Shown here: positions 17,042-25,793 of the stretch, in pieces
Numbering within the stretch: the stretch's first letter is position 1
How the letters are laid out: every line of letters starts with the position of its first letter
Source of the DNA: an uncultured Sulfitobacter sp.
GTDB taxonomy: Bacteria; Pseudomonadota; Alphaproteobacteria; Rhodobacterales; Rhodobacteraceae
DNA length: 64,000 bases
Reading direction: 5' to 3'
NCBI GenBank assembly: GCA_937928635.1
Contig: CALFWM010000053.1
Span: 29,212-93,211 of the forward strand
Position numbers and translations under genes: made by a program
The notes under the pieces: model-generated
What the model saw: the letters and a program-made list of their open reading frames with translations, nothing else
The model's database searches: none
What the model was told of the DNA's origin: nothing

Positions 17042-17881
17042 ATGCATATCGCGGCCCATGACAACCAGAACAACGCCATTGTGGATGCGGATGACCCAAC
17101 CGTTCCGTTGAACTATTTTAACATCGTGAAACTCAAGGCCGGGCAGTCGTTTGACTATCAGGTGCCGGGGTATGAAACCTGCATTGTACCCGCCACGGGT
17201 ATGGTGGATGTCAGGGTTGAGGGAGTTGATTTTAGGGCTCTTGGCAACCGCACCAAAGATGTCTGGGACGGGGAGCCCGAAGGCGTTTATGTGCCCTCCG
17301 GTGCCAAGGCCACCATGGTGGCCACGCGCGACACGGAGACTTTTATAGCCGGTGCCAAATACGACAAGGTACTCGACCCGTTTGACGTGCGTGTCGCGGA
17401 GCTGGACAAGGTGCAATACGGGTCGGATGACACTAAAACCCATCGCAAGATCAAACACATCCTCGGCCAGAAACAACATGGCAAGGTGGGGCGTTTGTTG
17501 GTGAGTGAGCTTTTCACCGTTGGGCAAGGCGGGTGGTCCGGCTTTCCGGCGCACAAACATGACACTGACAACCTGCCACATGAGACGCGCCATGATGAGA
17601 CATATAATTTTCGTTTCAAGCCAAACCACGGGTCTGGCGTCCAGATTTTGCAACGTGAAGAGGGCAAACCGGGGGATGCCTATCAGCTGATGGATGGCTC
17701 CACCATTTGCATCGACAAAGGGTATCATCCCTGCGCGGTGATGCCGGGCTATGAGATGTATTATTTCACCATTCTCGGCGGCCTTTCGCAGCGGTCTCTG
17801 GTCCAGTTTTTTCAGCCCACTCACGCCTATCAAATAGAGACTATTCCGGGCATTAAAGACATGGTTGCAAAGTTTAAATGA
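17042..17881 (+). CDS. iolB: 5-deoxyglucuronate isomerase IolB
   Basis: Converts 5-deoxyglucuronate to 5-dehydro-2-deoxygluconate. About 279 residues of the KduI/IolB cupin family. Likely metal-binding residues fall in GWSGFPAHKHD and HETRHDETYNF, and a further His is in GYHPCAVMPGYEMYY. AAGGA stands six bases before the ATG. Its stop overlaps the iolJ start. Family, length and position between iolC and iolJ agree. Confidence 0.93.
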   Translation: MHIAAHDNQNNAIVDADDPTVPLNYFNIVKLKAGQSFDYQVPGYETCIVPATGMVDVRVEGVDFRALGNRTKDVWDGEPEGVYVPSGAKATMVATRDTETFIAGAKYDKVLDPFDVRVAELDKVQYGSDDTKTHRKIKHILGQKQHGKVGRLLVSELFTVGQGGWSGFPAHKHDTDNLPHETRHDETYNFRFKPNHGSGVQILQREEGKPGDAYQLMDGSTICIDKGYHPCAVMPGYEMYYFTILGGLSQRSLVQFFQPTHAYQIETIPGIKDMVAKFK

Positions 17882-18726
17882 CCCTCGTGACCCTTGCAGG
17901 TGTCCTGCAACCGGCCCTGCGCGATGGCTACGCGGTGGCGGGTCTGGTAACGCTGGGTTGGGAAGACATGCGCGCCTTTGTTGCGGCGGCAGAGGCCGAA
18001 GACTGCCCGGTGATTTTGCAGGCTGGTCCATCATGTCGCGCGCATACGCCACTGCCCGTGCTGGGTAAGATGTTCCGCCATTTGGCCGAAGGTGCGAGCG
18101 TGCCGGTCGTGGCGCATCTGGATCATGGTTACACGTTTGAAGAATGCCGCGAGGCGCTGGACAATGGCTTTACCTCGCTCATGTTTGATGGATCGCGCAA
18201 ACCCCTGGCGCAAAACATTGATGAGACCGCAAGGATCGTTGAGATGGCCCATCACGCTGGTATCTCCTGTGAGGGGGAGATTGGATTTGTGGGCTACGCG
18301 GACGGTGAAAATTCCTCCGGGACAGACCCGGAGGAGGCCGCACAGTTTGCCCGTGACACGGGTGTGGACGCGATGGCGATTTCTGTTGGCAACGTGCATT
18401 TGCAGCAGGAAAAAGAGGGTGGTCTGGATGAAAATCGCATCGCGCAGATTGCGGCAGTGACGGACGTGCCACTTGTCATCCACGGCGGGTCTGGTGTGCC
18501 GGTGGCGCAGCGCACAGCGCTCGCAACAGGCTCTAACATATGCAAATTCAACATCGGCACCGAATTGCGCATGGCCTTTGGGGCGGCGATGCGGGCCTCG
18601 ATCAACAGTGATCTCGCGCGATTTGACCGCGTCAGCATTCTGAAGGACACTCATGACCCAATGGTGGCAGCAACCAGATCAGTGCTGGCAGCGATGGGTT
18701 ATGCAAACCGCAGAGGAGCCACATGA
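17878..18726 (+). CDS. iolJ: Class II aldolase IolJ-like (6-phospho-5-dehydro-2-deoxygluconate aldolase)
   Basis: Cleaves 6-phospho-5-dehydro-2-deoxygluconate to dihydroxyacetone phosphate and malonate semialdehyde. A 282-residue class II fructose-bisphosphate-aldolase-like protein. Zinc-site stretches are visible in VVAHLDHGYTFEE, GEIGFVGYADGE and VIHGGSGVP; the phosphate-binding KFNIGTELR follows. The ATG overlaps the iolB stop. The iol setting favours IolJ over a glycolytic or tagatose aldolase. Confidence 0.88.
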   Translation: MTLVTLAGVLQPALRDGYAVAGLVTLGWEDMRAFVAAAEAEDCPVILQAGPSCRAHTPLPVLGKMFRHLAEGASVPVVAHLDHGYTFEECREALDNGFTSLMFDGSRKPLAQNIDETARIVEMAHHAGISCEGEIGFVGYADGENSSGTDPEEAAQFARDTGVDAMAISVGNVHLQQEKEGGLDENRIAQIAAVTDVPLVIHGGSGVPVAQRTALATGSNICKFNIGTELRMAFGAAMRASINSDLARFDRVSILKDTHDPMVAATRSVLAAMGYANRRGAT

Positions 18727-19709
18727 TGCGCATCGGGATTTTGGGCTGCGGTCGGATTGGGCAGGTCCACGCCCGTTCGCTTTCGCAACTGACGGATGCG
18801 AAACTGGTGGCGGTTGCAGATGCTGTTCCAGCAGCGGCGGAGGCGCTGGCCGCGCAAAATGGTGCGCAGGTGCGCGCGGCAAACGCGATCATCGCGGCAG
18901 CCGATGTGGATGCGGTGATCATCTGCACGCCAACCGATACACATTACGATTTGATCCATGAAGCCGCGCGGGCGGGAAAGGCGATTTTCTGCGAAAAACC
19001 GGTGGATATGTCCGCCGCGCGGATTGAAGACTGCATGAAAGTTGTCGCGCAGCATGACGTCGCATTTTTGACTGCGTTTAACCGCCGGTTCGACCCAAAC
19101 TTTGCGTCAGCGCAGGCGCGTATTGTCGCAGGCGAGATTGGAGCGGTCGAGATTGTCACCATTCAGTCGCGTGACCCTAGCCCGCCCCCAATCAGCTACA
19201 TCAAAAGCTCTGGCGGCATTTTCCGCGATATGATGATTCACGATATCGACATGGCGCGGTTCTTGCTGGGAGAGGACCCTGTGCAGGTCTATGCCGTCGG
19301 ATCAGCCTTGGTAGACCCTGATATAGGGACAGCGGGCGACGTTGACACAGCCGCTGTAACGCTGACCACTGCCTCGGGTAAAATCTGCCAGATCACCAAT
19401 TCCCGCCGGGCCAGTTATGGGTATGATCAACGGATTGAGGTGCACGGTGCCAAAGGAATGCTGCGCGCAGAAAACGTTTTGGAAAACACCGTTGAGATCG
19501 CCACCGAAGCGGGGTTTCGTCGCGCGCCGACGCAACATTTCTTTCTGGAGCGGTACGAGGCGGCGTATCAGTCAGAGATGGAACATTTTGTGGAGGCGGT
19601 AGAGGGGGGCAAACCCTTATCCCCCACAATCGAAGACGGCTTAAAGGCGCAGCAGATTGCGGATGCGGCCGCGCTCTCGCTTAATACCGGGCAACCCGTT
19701 ACATTGTGA
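18723..19709 (+). CDS. iolG: Inositol 2-dehydrogenase IolG
   Basis: Oxidises myo-inositol to 2-keto-myo-inositol with NAD+. 328 residues, Gfo/Idh/MocA family. The N-terminal ILGCGRIGQVHA is the dinucleotide motif and CEKPVD the family Lys. GGIFRDMMIHDIDMARFLLG is close to the pattern expected of true inositol dehydrogenases and carries the catalytic Asp/His pair. It overlaps the iolJ stop and is followed by the dehydratase gene after 25 bases. Of the three such dehydrogenases in the island this one best fits IolG. Confidence 0.9.
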   Translation: MMRIGILGCGRIGQVHARSLSQLTDAKLVAVADAVPAAAEALAAQNGAQVRAANAIIAAADVDAVIICTPTDTHYDLIHEAARAGKAIFCEKPVDMSAARIEDCMKVVAQHDVAFLTAFNRRFDPNFASAQARIVAGEIGAVEIVTIQSRDPSPPPISYIKSSGGIFRDMMIHDIDMARFLLGEDPVQVYAVGSALVDPDIGTAGDVDTAAVTLTTASGKICQITNSRRASYGYDQRIEVHGAKGMLRAENVLENTVEIATEAGFRRAPTQHFFLERYEAAYQSEMEHFVEAVEGGKPLSPTIEDGLKAQQIADAAALSLNTGQPVTL

Positions 19710-19734
19710 TCACCACAACAAAAAGGGTGCCAAG

Positions 19735-21468
19735 ATGAGCCGCAAAACCTATGCAGAATTGCGTTCCGCGCGTTGGTATGCGCCAGATGATTTGCGGTCG
19801 TTCGGGCATCGGTCGCGGACCATGCAAATGGGGCTATCGGCGGAGGACTGGGAGGGCAAACCGGTCATCGCCATCCTCAATACATGGTCCGATGTGCAGC
19901 CATGTCACATGCATTTCCGGGATCGGGTGGAGTTTGTCAAAAAGGGGATTTTGCAGGCCGGTGGTATGCCCGTGGAAATCCCGGTGCATTCGCTAGGGGA
20001 GCAACTGCTGAAACCTACCGCGATGCTATACCGCAATATGGTCGCGATGGAGGTGGAGGAGGTTTTACGCTCCAACCCTGTTGATGGTGCCGTGTTGATG
20101 GGTGGCTGTGATAAATCTACGCCGGCGCTGATCATGGGAGCCGTTTCGATGGGGCTGCCGTTCATCTATCTACCCGCTGGGCCGATGTTGCGGGGTAATT
20201 ATGCGGGCAAAACCCTCGGATCAGGCTCTGATGCGTGGAAATATTGGGATGAGCGGCGGGCAGGCACCATCTCTCAGGCGGAGTGGCAGGGCGTTGAGGG
20301 CGGCATTGCGCGATCTTACGGGCACTGCATGACCATGGGCACGGCCAGCACAATGACAGCGATTGCCGATGCCTGGGGGCTGTGCCTGCCCGGGGCGTCC
20401 TCCATCCCGGCACCCGATGTGAATCATCAGCGGATGTCAGCGGCCTGCGGGCGACGCGTAGTTGATATGGTCTGGGAGGACTTGACGCCAGATCAGATCA
20501 TCACGTATGCGAGTACGCGCAATGCGGTCACTGTGGCGATGGCCACGGGCTGTTCGACCAATGCGATCATTCATGTCATCGCCATGGCACGGCGCGCTGG
20601 CGTGCCTTTGGGACTGGATGACCTGGACGCGATTGGGCGCAGCACGCCGGTGATCGCGAATATTCGACCCTCCGGGTCTGAATACCTGATGGAGGATTTC
20701 TTTTACGCCGGTGGACTGCGCGCCCTGATGAAAGAGTTGAGCGACAAGCTGGACCTGAGTGCGATTACCGTTACCGGCGTGCCACTGGGCGATAGTTTGA
20801 AAGATGCGCAGAACTACAATAATGACGTGATCCGCCCGCTCAGCAACCCGGTCTATCACGAGGGTTCATTGGCGGTGCTCAAGGGCAATCTGGCCCCTGA
20901 TGGCGCGGTGATCAAACCTGCCGCAATGGACCCAAAGTTCATGACGCACACAGGGCCTGCGCTGGTGGCCGACAGCTATGACGCCCTGAAGCAGATCATC
21001 AACGACCCCAACGCGGACCTGACCGCCGATACGGTTTTGATCTTGCGCAATGCAGGGCCGCAAGGCGGGCCGGGGATGCCCGAATGGGGAATGATCCCGA
21101 TGCCGCAAAAGCTGCTGAACGAGGGGCACCGCGATATGGTGCGCGTGTCAGATGCGCGGATGAGCGGGACGAGCTATGGCGCCTGTATTTTGCACGTCGC
21201 ACCAGAGGCGTTTATTGGCGGACCTTTGGCCCTTGTGAAAACCGGCGACATGATTGTGCTGGACGTGCCCAATCGCAAGCTAGACATGGATGTGTCAGAG
21301 GCGGAATTGGCGGAACGCCGTGCAGCTTGGGTTGCGCCCGAACCGCGATATCAACGCGGGTATGGTTGGGTGTTTTCCAAACACATTGAGCAGGCTGACA
21401 AGGGCTGTGATTTTGACTTTTTGCGCAGCGAGTTTGGCGCGCCGGTGCCTGAGCCGGAGATACACTAA
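19735..21468 (+). CDS. IlvD/Edd-family sugar-acid dehydratase (L-arabinonate dehydratase-like)
   Basis: A 577-residue dehydratase resembling the sugar-acid branch of the IlvD/Edd family. Likely Fe-S cluster Cys residues are in QPCHMHF, MGGCDKSTP and YGHCMTMG. The ATG at 19735 follows AAAAGGGTG. The gene lies directly behind iolG, so it may process an aldonic or inositol-derived acid, but no known Iol step needs it. Sequence looks closer to pentonate dehydratases than to dihydroxyacid dehydratase of branched-chain synthesis. The substrate is open. Confidence 0.85.
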   Translation: MSRKTYAELRSARWYAPDDLRSFGHRSRTMQMGLSAEDWEGKPVIAILNTWSDVQPCHMHFRDRVEFVKKGILQAGGMPVEIPVHSLGEQLLKPTAMLYRNMVAMEVEEVLRSNPVDGAVLMGGCDKSTPALIMGAVSMGLPFIYLPAGPMLRGNYAGKTLGSGSDAWKYWDERRAGTISQAEWQGVEGGIARSYGHCMTMGTASTMTAIADAWGLCLPGASSIPAPDVNHQRMSAACGRRVVDMVWEDLTPDQIITYASTRNAVTVAMATGCSTNAIIHVIAMARRAGVPLGLDDLDAIGRSTPVIANIRPSGSEYLMEDFFYAGGLRALMKELSDKLDLSAITVTGVPLGDSLKDAQNYNNDVIRPLSNPVYHEGSLAVLKGNLAPDGAVIKPAAMDPKFMTHTGPALVADSYDALKQIINDPNADLTADTVLILRNAGPQGGPGMPEWGMIPMPQKLLNEGHRDMVRVSDARMSGTSYGACILHVAPEAFIGGPLALVKTGDMIVLDVPNRKLDMDVSEAELAERRAAWVAPEPRYQRGYGWVFSKHIEQADKGCDFDFLRSEFGAPVPEPEIH

Positions 21469-21515
21469 ACCCCTTGTCAGACTCAAAATTCCGATGCTAG
21501 CCTTGCTGTACCTAA

Positions 21516-21629
21516 CCGGGCAGCGGGGTGTCTTTTGGACCCGCCCGGCGTCGGCATAGACGTGTGAAATCCCTGTGAAACAGGCGCGCAGAAATGCGGC
21601 CTTGGATCTTTCCCCCGCCGTGGGCGGGG
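21516..21629 (+). other. Run of hairpins in a 180-base gap; possible leader RNA
   Basis: Four separate stems follow one another: CCGGGC/GCCCGG (21516-21521 with 21543-21548, plus inner GGGT/ACCC); CCTGT-GAA-ACAGG (21572-21584); CGCA-GAAA-TGCG (21587-21598, a GNRA tetraloop); and CCCCGCC-GTG-GGCGGGG (21613-21629). The last ends about 20 bases before the start of the next gene. The first could simply end the iol transcript, but the others look like a structured 5' leader. No known riboswitch was recognised. Confidence 0.45.
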
Positions 21630-21648
21630 CAAAACAGGAGCACAATTT

Positions 21649-22554
21649 ATGAAAACTGTCGGCGTTATCGGCATTGGGGATATGGGCAGCGGGCTTGCCA
21701 AGAACCTGATCACAAATGGGTATGATACCATCGGGCTTGATATTGATGCGCCGCGTATGCAGGCCTTTGTCGATATGGGAGGCCGCCCGGCAGAGACGCA
21801 AGCGCAGGTCGGGGCAGAAAGCGATGCGGTGTTCATCATGGTGATGAACGGGGATCAGGCGAAATCAATCATTCTCGGCTCAGACGGGATTGTCGCTCAA
21901 ATGCGCGCAGGCAGCGCCGTGATCTTATCTGCCACCGTCAAACCCGTCGAGGCGCAGGAAATTGGCGCGGCAATGGCCGGGTCATGTGTGCATCTGATTG
22001 ATACGCCGGTGTCCGGTGGATTTCCCGGTGCGCAGGGGGGTACGCTGACAATGATGGCGGCCGCACCCCCTGACGTCCTTGAGAAATTCAGACCTGTGAT
22101 GGAAGCCGTTTCAGCCAATATTCACCATGTCGGGACGACTCCCGGGGATGGTCAAACGGTAAAGGCTTGCCTGCAATCCCTGATTGGCGCGCAGTTTTCT
22201 GCCACCTTTGAAGCAGCCGTTCTGGCGGCCAAGGCCGGTGTGCCGGGGCAGGTGATTTTGGATGTGTTCGCAACCTCTTCTGCGGGCTGCGGCGTGGTTA
22301 ACAACGCGCTGGAAAAGATCATTGATCGCCAGTTTGAGGGGACGGGCAGCAGCATCCACACAATGCACAAGGACCTTACGATTTCGATGAATTTGGGTGA
22401 ACAATTGGGCGTGCCGTTGCACACAGCCGCCGCCGCAATGCAGATTTTTCATGCCGGACGCACCAAATACCCTGACGGAGACAACTGGGTTTGCACCCGC
22501 GTGATGGAAGAGATTGTTGGCGCCGAATTGCACCGCTCGGGATCAAAGAAATGA
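21649..22554 (+). CDS. 3-hydroxyisobutyrate dehydrogenase-like NAD(P) oxidoreductase
   Basis: A 301-residue beta-hydroxyacid dehydrogenase. The Rossmann motif GVIGIGDMGSGLAKNL opens it. The substrate-binding motif DTPVSGGFPGAQGGTLTMM and the catalytic-Lys region GDGQTVKACLQSL follow in the expected order. AGGAG precedes the ATG. Its stop overlaps the next gene (ATGA), a TIM-barrel isomerase; this pairing recalls four-carbon sugar-acid routes such as those of threonate or erythronate (LtnD/OtnI-type), but no kinase accompanies them here. Substrate unknown. Confidence 0.82.
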   Translation: MKTVGVIGIGDMGSGLAKNLITNGYDTIGLDIDAPRMQAFVDMGGRPAETQAQVGAESDAVFIMVMNGDQAKSIILGSDGIVAQMRAGSAVILSATVKPVEAQEIGAAMAGSCVHLIDTPVSGGFPGAQGGTLTMMAAAPPDVLEKFRPVMEAVSANIHHVGTTPGDGQTVKACLQSLIGAQFSATFEAAVLAAKAGVPGQVILDVFATSSAGCGVVNNALEKIIDRQFEGTGSSIHTMHKDLTISMNLGEQLGVPLHTAAAAMQIFHAGRTKYPDGDNWVCTRVMEEIVGAELHRSGSKK

Positions 22555-23420
22555 AATTAGGTGTGATTTGTGACGGGATCAGCCGCGATTTGGCACATGC
22601 GGTTGATGTCATGGACGAATTTGATCTGACCTATGCAGAGCTGCAATTTGTTGGCGCGCATGAAGTTGGCGACCATTCACCGGATGAGATCAGGGAAATT
22701 GACATGCTGTTGCGCGACAGGGGCAAACCCGTGTCGTGCCTCTCGCGGCATGTCTTTGCCGGTATGAATTCTGACAATCGGCCCGGTGATCCTTTGCATG
22801 TTCAACATATGGACGCGCTGAAACGGGTCATGGAAATGGCCCATGTGGTTGGCGCGCCGTTGGTGCGGATCATGACCCAGAAAAAGGAGCAAATCCTTTG
22901 GGGATCAGGGGGTGCGGAAAAGTGGAACGTGGCGCAGGGCGCATGGGACAGCATGCCGCCAATGATTGCACCGGCTGTTGAATTGGCACGCGCAGAGGGA
23001 CTGACATTGGTTGTTGAGACAGGCAATGGGACGATGGTCAATTCCAACTACACCGCACGCCGCTTGATTGATGAACTGGATGCCAAAGATGCGTTAAAGG
23101 TGCTGTGGGATCCGGCCAACAATTGCTGGTGTCATGAGCAGGCTTTTCCCGACGGGTACAATGAAGTGCGTGATGGATATCTAGGCCACGTACACATCAA
23201 GGATGTGAATGTTGATACCCCGCGTGCCACGCTCGAAGTCTGCGCCATGGGCGAAGGCCAGCTTGCACCGTATTTTGCGCCTATTGCGCAGGCGTTGCGG
23301 GCGGATGACTACGAAGGTGTTGTGTCATTCGAGAGTGTCTATCACCCCGGAAACGGTGATTTTGAGGCTGGGTTTCGCCGGTGTATCGGTACGTTCAAAG
23401 AGTTGTTTGGAGCGAATTAG
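22551..23420 (+). CDS. Xylose-isomerase-like TIM-barrel sugar isomerase/epimerase
   Basis: 289 residues of the AP-endonuclease-2-like TIM-barrel family. Metal-binding candidates are the Glu in LVVETGN, the Asp/Asn in WDPANNCW, the His pair in YLGHVHIKDVN and the late Glu in VVSFESVYHPG. It is translationally coupled to the preceding dehydrogenase and probably acts on its substrate or product. The family also includes hydroxypyruvate isomerase, IolE and IolI-type epimerases, so the name is kept general. It ends seven bases before the convergent short-chain dehydrogenase gene. Confidence 0.8.
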   Translation: MKLGVICDGISRDLAHAVDVMDEFDLTYAELQFVGAHEVGDHSPDEIREIDMLLRDRGKPVSCLSRHVFAGMNSDNRPGDPLHVQHMDALKRVMEMAHVVGAPLVRIMTQKKEQILWGSGGAEKWNVAQGAWDSMPPMIAPAVELARAEGLTLVVETGNGTMVNSNYTARRLIDELDAKDALKVLWDPANNCWCHEQAFPDGYNEVRDGYLGHVHIKDVNVDTPRATLEVCAMGEGQLAPYFAPIAQALRADDYEGVVSFESVYHPGNGDFEAGFRRCIGTFKELFGAN

Positions 23421-23426
23421 CCTTTG

Positions 23427-24176
23427 TTAGACTATAGTGAGTGATCCCAGGCTTGCCCCACCGCAGACAAATAACGTCTGTCCTGTCACCCAATCGTTTT
23501 GCGGATCGGTAAAGAACAACGTCGCGCGTGCGATGTCGTCCGGTTTGCCCAGTCGGCGGCGCGGCAGGCCAGATGCGATGCGCTTGGCAAGTTCGCTGCC
23601 CACTGGAATATCGCCCGTCACCATGTCGGTCGTTACGATCCCCGGGGCGATGGCGTTGACGGTGATGCCGCTGGGGCCCAGTTCAATCGCCCAGGTGCGG
23701 GTCATGGAGATGATGGCCGCCTTGGTGGCGGCATAGACCGTGCGCTGTGACATGCCCACCACCGCGCGGGAAGACATGTTGAGGATACGGCCAAACCCCT
23801 GAGATTTCATGTGCGGGATGACGGCCTGCGTCAGCTGAATGGCCGTCCACAGGTGCAGGTCATTCAGAAAGTCAAATTCCTCATCACTGATGTTTTCGAT
23901 CGGTGTGTTGCGGACCACCCCGGCGTTATTGACCAGAATATCGACCTTGTGTTCTGCCGCAATCTGCGTGGCAAGCGCGCGAACCGCATCACGATCAGCA
24001 AGGTCTACACACATTGAGGTGACGTTGTCGGTTATGCCGTCATAGGGGCGGCGGGCAACACAGATGACGTGACACCCCCGGGCCAACAGATGTTCCGCAA
24101 TTTCGCGTCCAATGCCGACACTGGCACCGGTGATCAGGGCTGTGCGGCCCGCATAGGATTGGTCAATCGTGGACAT
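23427..24176 (-). CDS. Short-chain dehydrogenase/reductase (SDR)
   Basis: A classical SDR of 249 residues with the cofactor motif TGASVGIG, the structural NNAG, the catalytic Ser in LNMSS and the Tyr/Lys pair in YAATK. It is divergent from the MarR gene and close to a Rieske dioxygenase operon. A cis-dihydrodiol dehydrogenase role, rearomatising the oxygenase product, is plausible. The family is too broad to prove this. The 133-base gap to marR presumably holds both promoters. Confidence 0.82.
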   Translation of the reverse strand: MSTIDQSYAGRTALITGASVGIGREIAEHLLARGCHVICVARRPYDGITDNVTSMCVDLADRDAVRALATQIAAEHKVDILVNNAGVVRNTPIENISDEEFDFLNDLHLWTAIQLTQAVIPHMKSQGFGRILNMSSRAVVGMSQRTVYAATKAAIISMTRTWAIELGPSGITVNAIAPGIVTTDMVTGDIPVGSELAKRIASGLPRRRLGKPDDIARATLFFTDPQNDWVTGQTLFVCGGASLGSLTIV

Positions 24177-24309
24177 GGGGCGGCTCCGTCTTTGTCAGGC
24201 TATATGATAATGCAAGTAATTTGGTGCAGGGTCCATGGCTGTCTGATTGCCACATGTACACCAAACCTATAGCTGTGAAGGGGCAATATGCGCAGGAGCG
24301 TTGCCCCGG

Positions 24310-24765
24310 ATGACCGAGAAAACCGCCAAACCCAAGGCCCTGACAGGCCTGCCCTCGTATTTGCTGACCCGTATTGCGCATCGGTACAATCAGACAATCT
24401 ATGCGGAGCTAAGAGCCATCGGGTTAAGCACGATTTCAACGCGGATTATCGCCTCTCTCAAGGTATTTGATGCGCTGACAATCAACGAACTTTGCGTCCA
24501 TGCATTGGCCGAACAACCCACGATGAGCCGTGCGTTGGACCGGTTGGAGGCGGATGGCATTATCAAGCGTACAGTCAAGGACGAAGACAATCGCAAACGC
24601 GTGGTGCGGTTGACCGGAGAGGGAGAGGTACTGTTTGAACGGATTTGGCCCGTGACGCTGAGTGCCAATGAAAAAATGTTTGAAGGCATTTCTGATCAAG
24701 ATCGAGACGTGACAATGCGGACCTTGCTCAAGGTGCTGGAAAACATCCGCGTGCATCCGATCTAA
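24310..24765 (+). CDS. MarR-family transcriptional regulator
   Basis: A 151-residue winged-helix MarR regulator. The recognition region EQPTMSRALDRLEADG and the wing DEDNRKRVVRLT are clear. ATG 24310 is chosen as giving a normal length; AGGAG lies 13 bases upstream. It sits between the divergent SDR and the oxygenase operon, so it most likely represses the operon until an aromatic or phenylpropenoid-type ligand binds. A palindrome downstream of a good promoter at 24812-24825 is the best candidate site. Confidence 0.85.
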   Translation: MTEKTAKPKALTGLPSYLLTRIAHRYNQTIYAELRAIGLSTISTRIIASLKVFDALTINELCVHALAEQPTMSRALDRLEADGIIKRTVKDEDNRKRVVRLTGEGEVLFERIWPVTLSANEKMFEGISDQDRDVTMRTLLKVLENIRVHPI

Positions 24766-24777
24766 CAGTTTTTGCCT

Positions 24778-24825
24778 TTGACTCGTGTGGGGCACATTTA
24801 TATGAATAATCATGAGTTATCTCAT
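24778..24825 (+). promoter_or_regulatory. Promoter and candidate MarR operator of the oxygenase operon
   Basis: TTGACT (24778-24783), a 17-base spacer and TATGAA (24801-24806) form a good housekeeping promoter. Just downstream, ATGAG-TTAT-CTCAT (24812-24825) is a perfect inverted repeat, placed where a bound repressor would cover the transcription start. Assignment to the neighbouring MarR protein is inference. Confidence 0.55.
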
Positions 24826-24848
24826 TTTGCCTCACGTCAGGTCAGCGG

Positions 24849-25781
24849 ATGAAATTGCACGTCACGGCCATCAAGAATGTCACGAACCGGATCAGGCTCT
24901 TTACCCTGACGGGCACCGGGGCCCTGCCCAGATACACAGCCGGGGCGCATCTGGATTTTGATCTGGGAGACGTTGGTGTGCGGTCTTATTCGTTGGTGGA
25001 CTTTGACCCGATCAAAGATCAGCTTGATGCTTATCACATCGCTGTTCAGCTGGAGCCTGAGGGCGATGGTGGATCACAGGCAATGCATGCATTGAATGTT
25101 GGGGATACGGTCAGCGTGACGGCGCCAAAAAACAGCTTTAATCTGCATGTTAGTGACGCTCCAGCGATCCTTATCGCCGGTGGTATTGGCGTGACACCCA
25201 TCATTTCATTCGCCACTGAATTGCACCATAGGGGCCACCCGTTTGAGCTCCACTATGCGGCACAGAGCCGCGATGTTTGTGCCTTTGCCCCTGAACTGGA
25301 ACAGGCGTTTCCCGACCCATTGACGCTGTGGTTGGATGACCATACCCGAATTGATGTGGCACAGATTTTGGCTGACGCCCCTGCGCAGGCTCATATCTAT
25401 TGCTGTGGTCCCAAAGGCATGATTGATGCGGTGCGCACTGCGGCGGAAACCGCAGGTTATCCTGCGGAGCGCGTGCGGTTTGAATTATTTGAAACGCCGC
25501 AGCGGGAGGTGGACGATGCCGCGTTTGAGGTGGAGATCAACGATGGGCGTTGTTTCACCATACCGCCGGGCAAAACGATTATCGAGGTGTTGGAAGACGC
25601 AGACGTGGATGTCATGTACGATTGTCAGCGCGGCGATTGTGGCATTTGCCAAACAGACATTATTTCCGGCGATCCCGACCACCGTGATGTGGTGCTGTCA
25701 GAGGCGGAGCGCGCCAGTGGTAAAGTTATACAAATCTGTGTCAGCCGCGCAAAATCCGCGCGGCTTGTGTTGGACATTTAA
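24849..25781 (+). CDS. Oxygenase reductase (phthalate-dioxygenase-reductase type)
   Basis: Carries electrons from NAD(P)H to the Rieske oxygenase encoded next to it. 310 residues: an FMN/FAD-binding barrel with RSYSLVDFD, a nucleotide-binding domain with ILIAGGIGVTPIISF and YCCGPKGMID, and a C-terminal plant-type [2Fe-2S] domain with CQRGDCGICQ and a later Cys in IQICVSRA. This order (flavin, NAD, ferredoxin) is that of VanB and phthalate dioxygenase reductase. It heads the operon, 12 bases before the alpha subunit. Confidence 0.9.
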   Translation: MKLHVTAIKNVTNRIRLFTLTGTGALPRYTAGAHLDFDLGDVGVRSYSLVDFDPIKDQLDAYHIAVQLEPEGDGGSQAMHALNVGDTVSVTAPKNSFNLHVSDAPAILIAGGIGVTPIISFATELHHRGHPFELHYAAQSRDVCAFAPELEQAFPDPLTLWLDDHTRIDVAQILADAPAQAHIYCCGPKGMIDAVRTAAETAGYPAERVRFELFETPQREVDDAAFEVEINDGRCFTIPPGKTIIEVLEDADVDVMYDCQRGDCGICQTDIISGDPDHRDVVLSEAERASGKVIQICVSRAKSARLVLDI

Positions 25782-25793
25782 GGGAGCTACCCC

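Noticed and set aside
24190..24280. TTGGTG ... CACCAA as operator between the SDR and marR genes
   Set aside because: The six-base arms are more than 30 bases apart and could arise by chance; the site at 24812-24825 is better.
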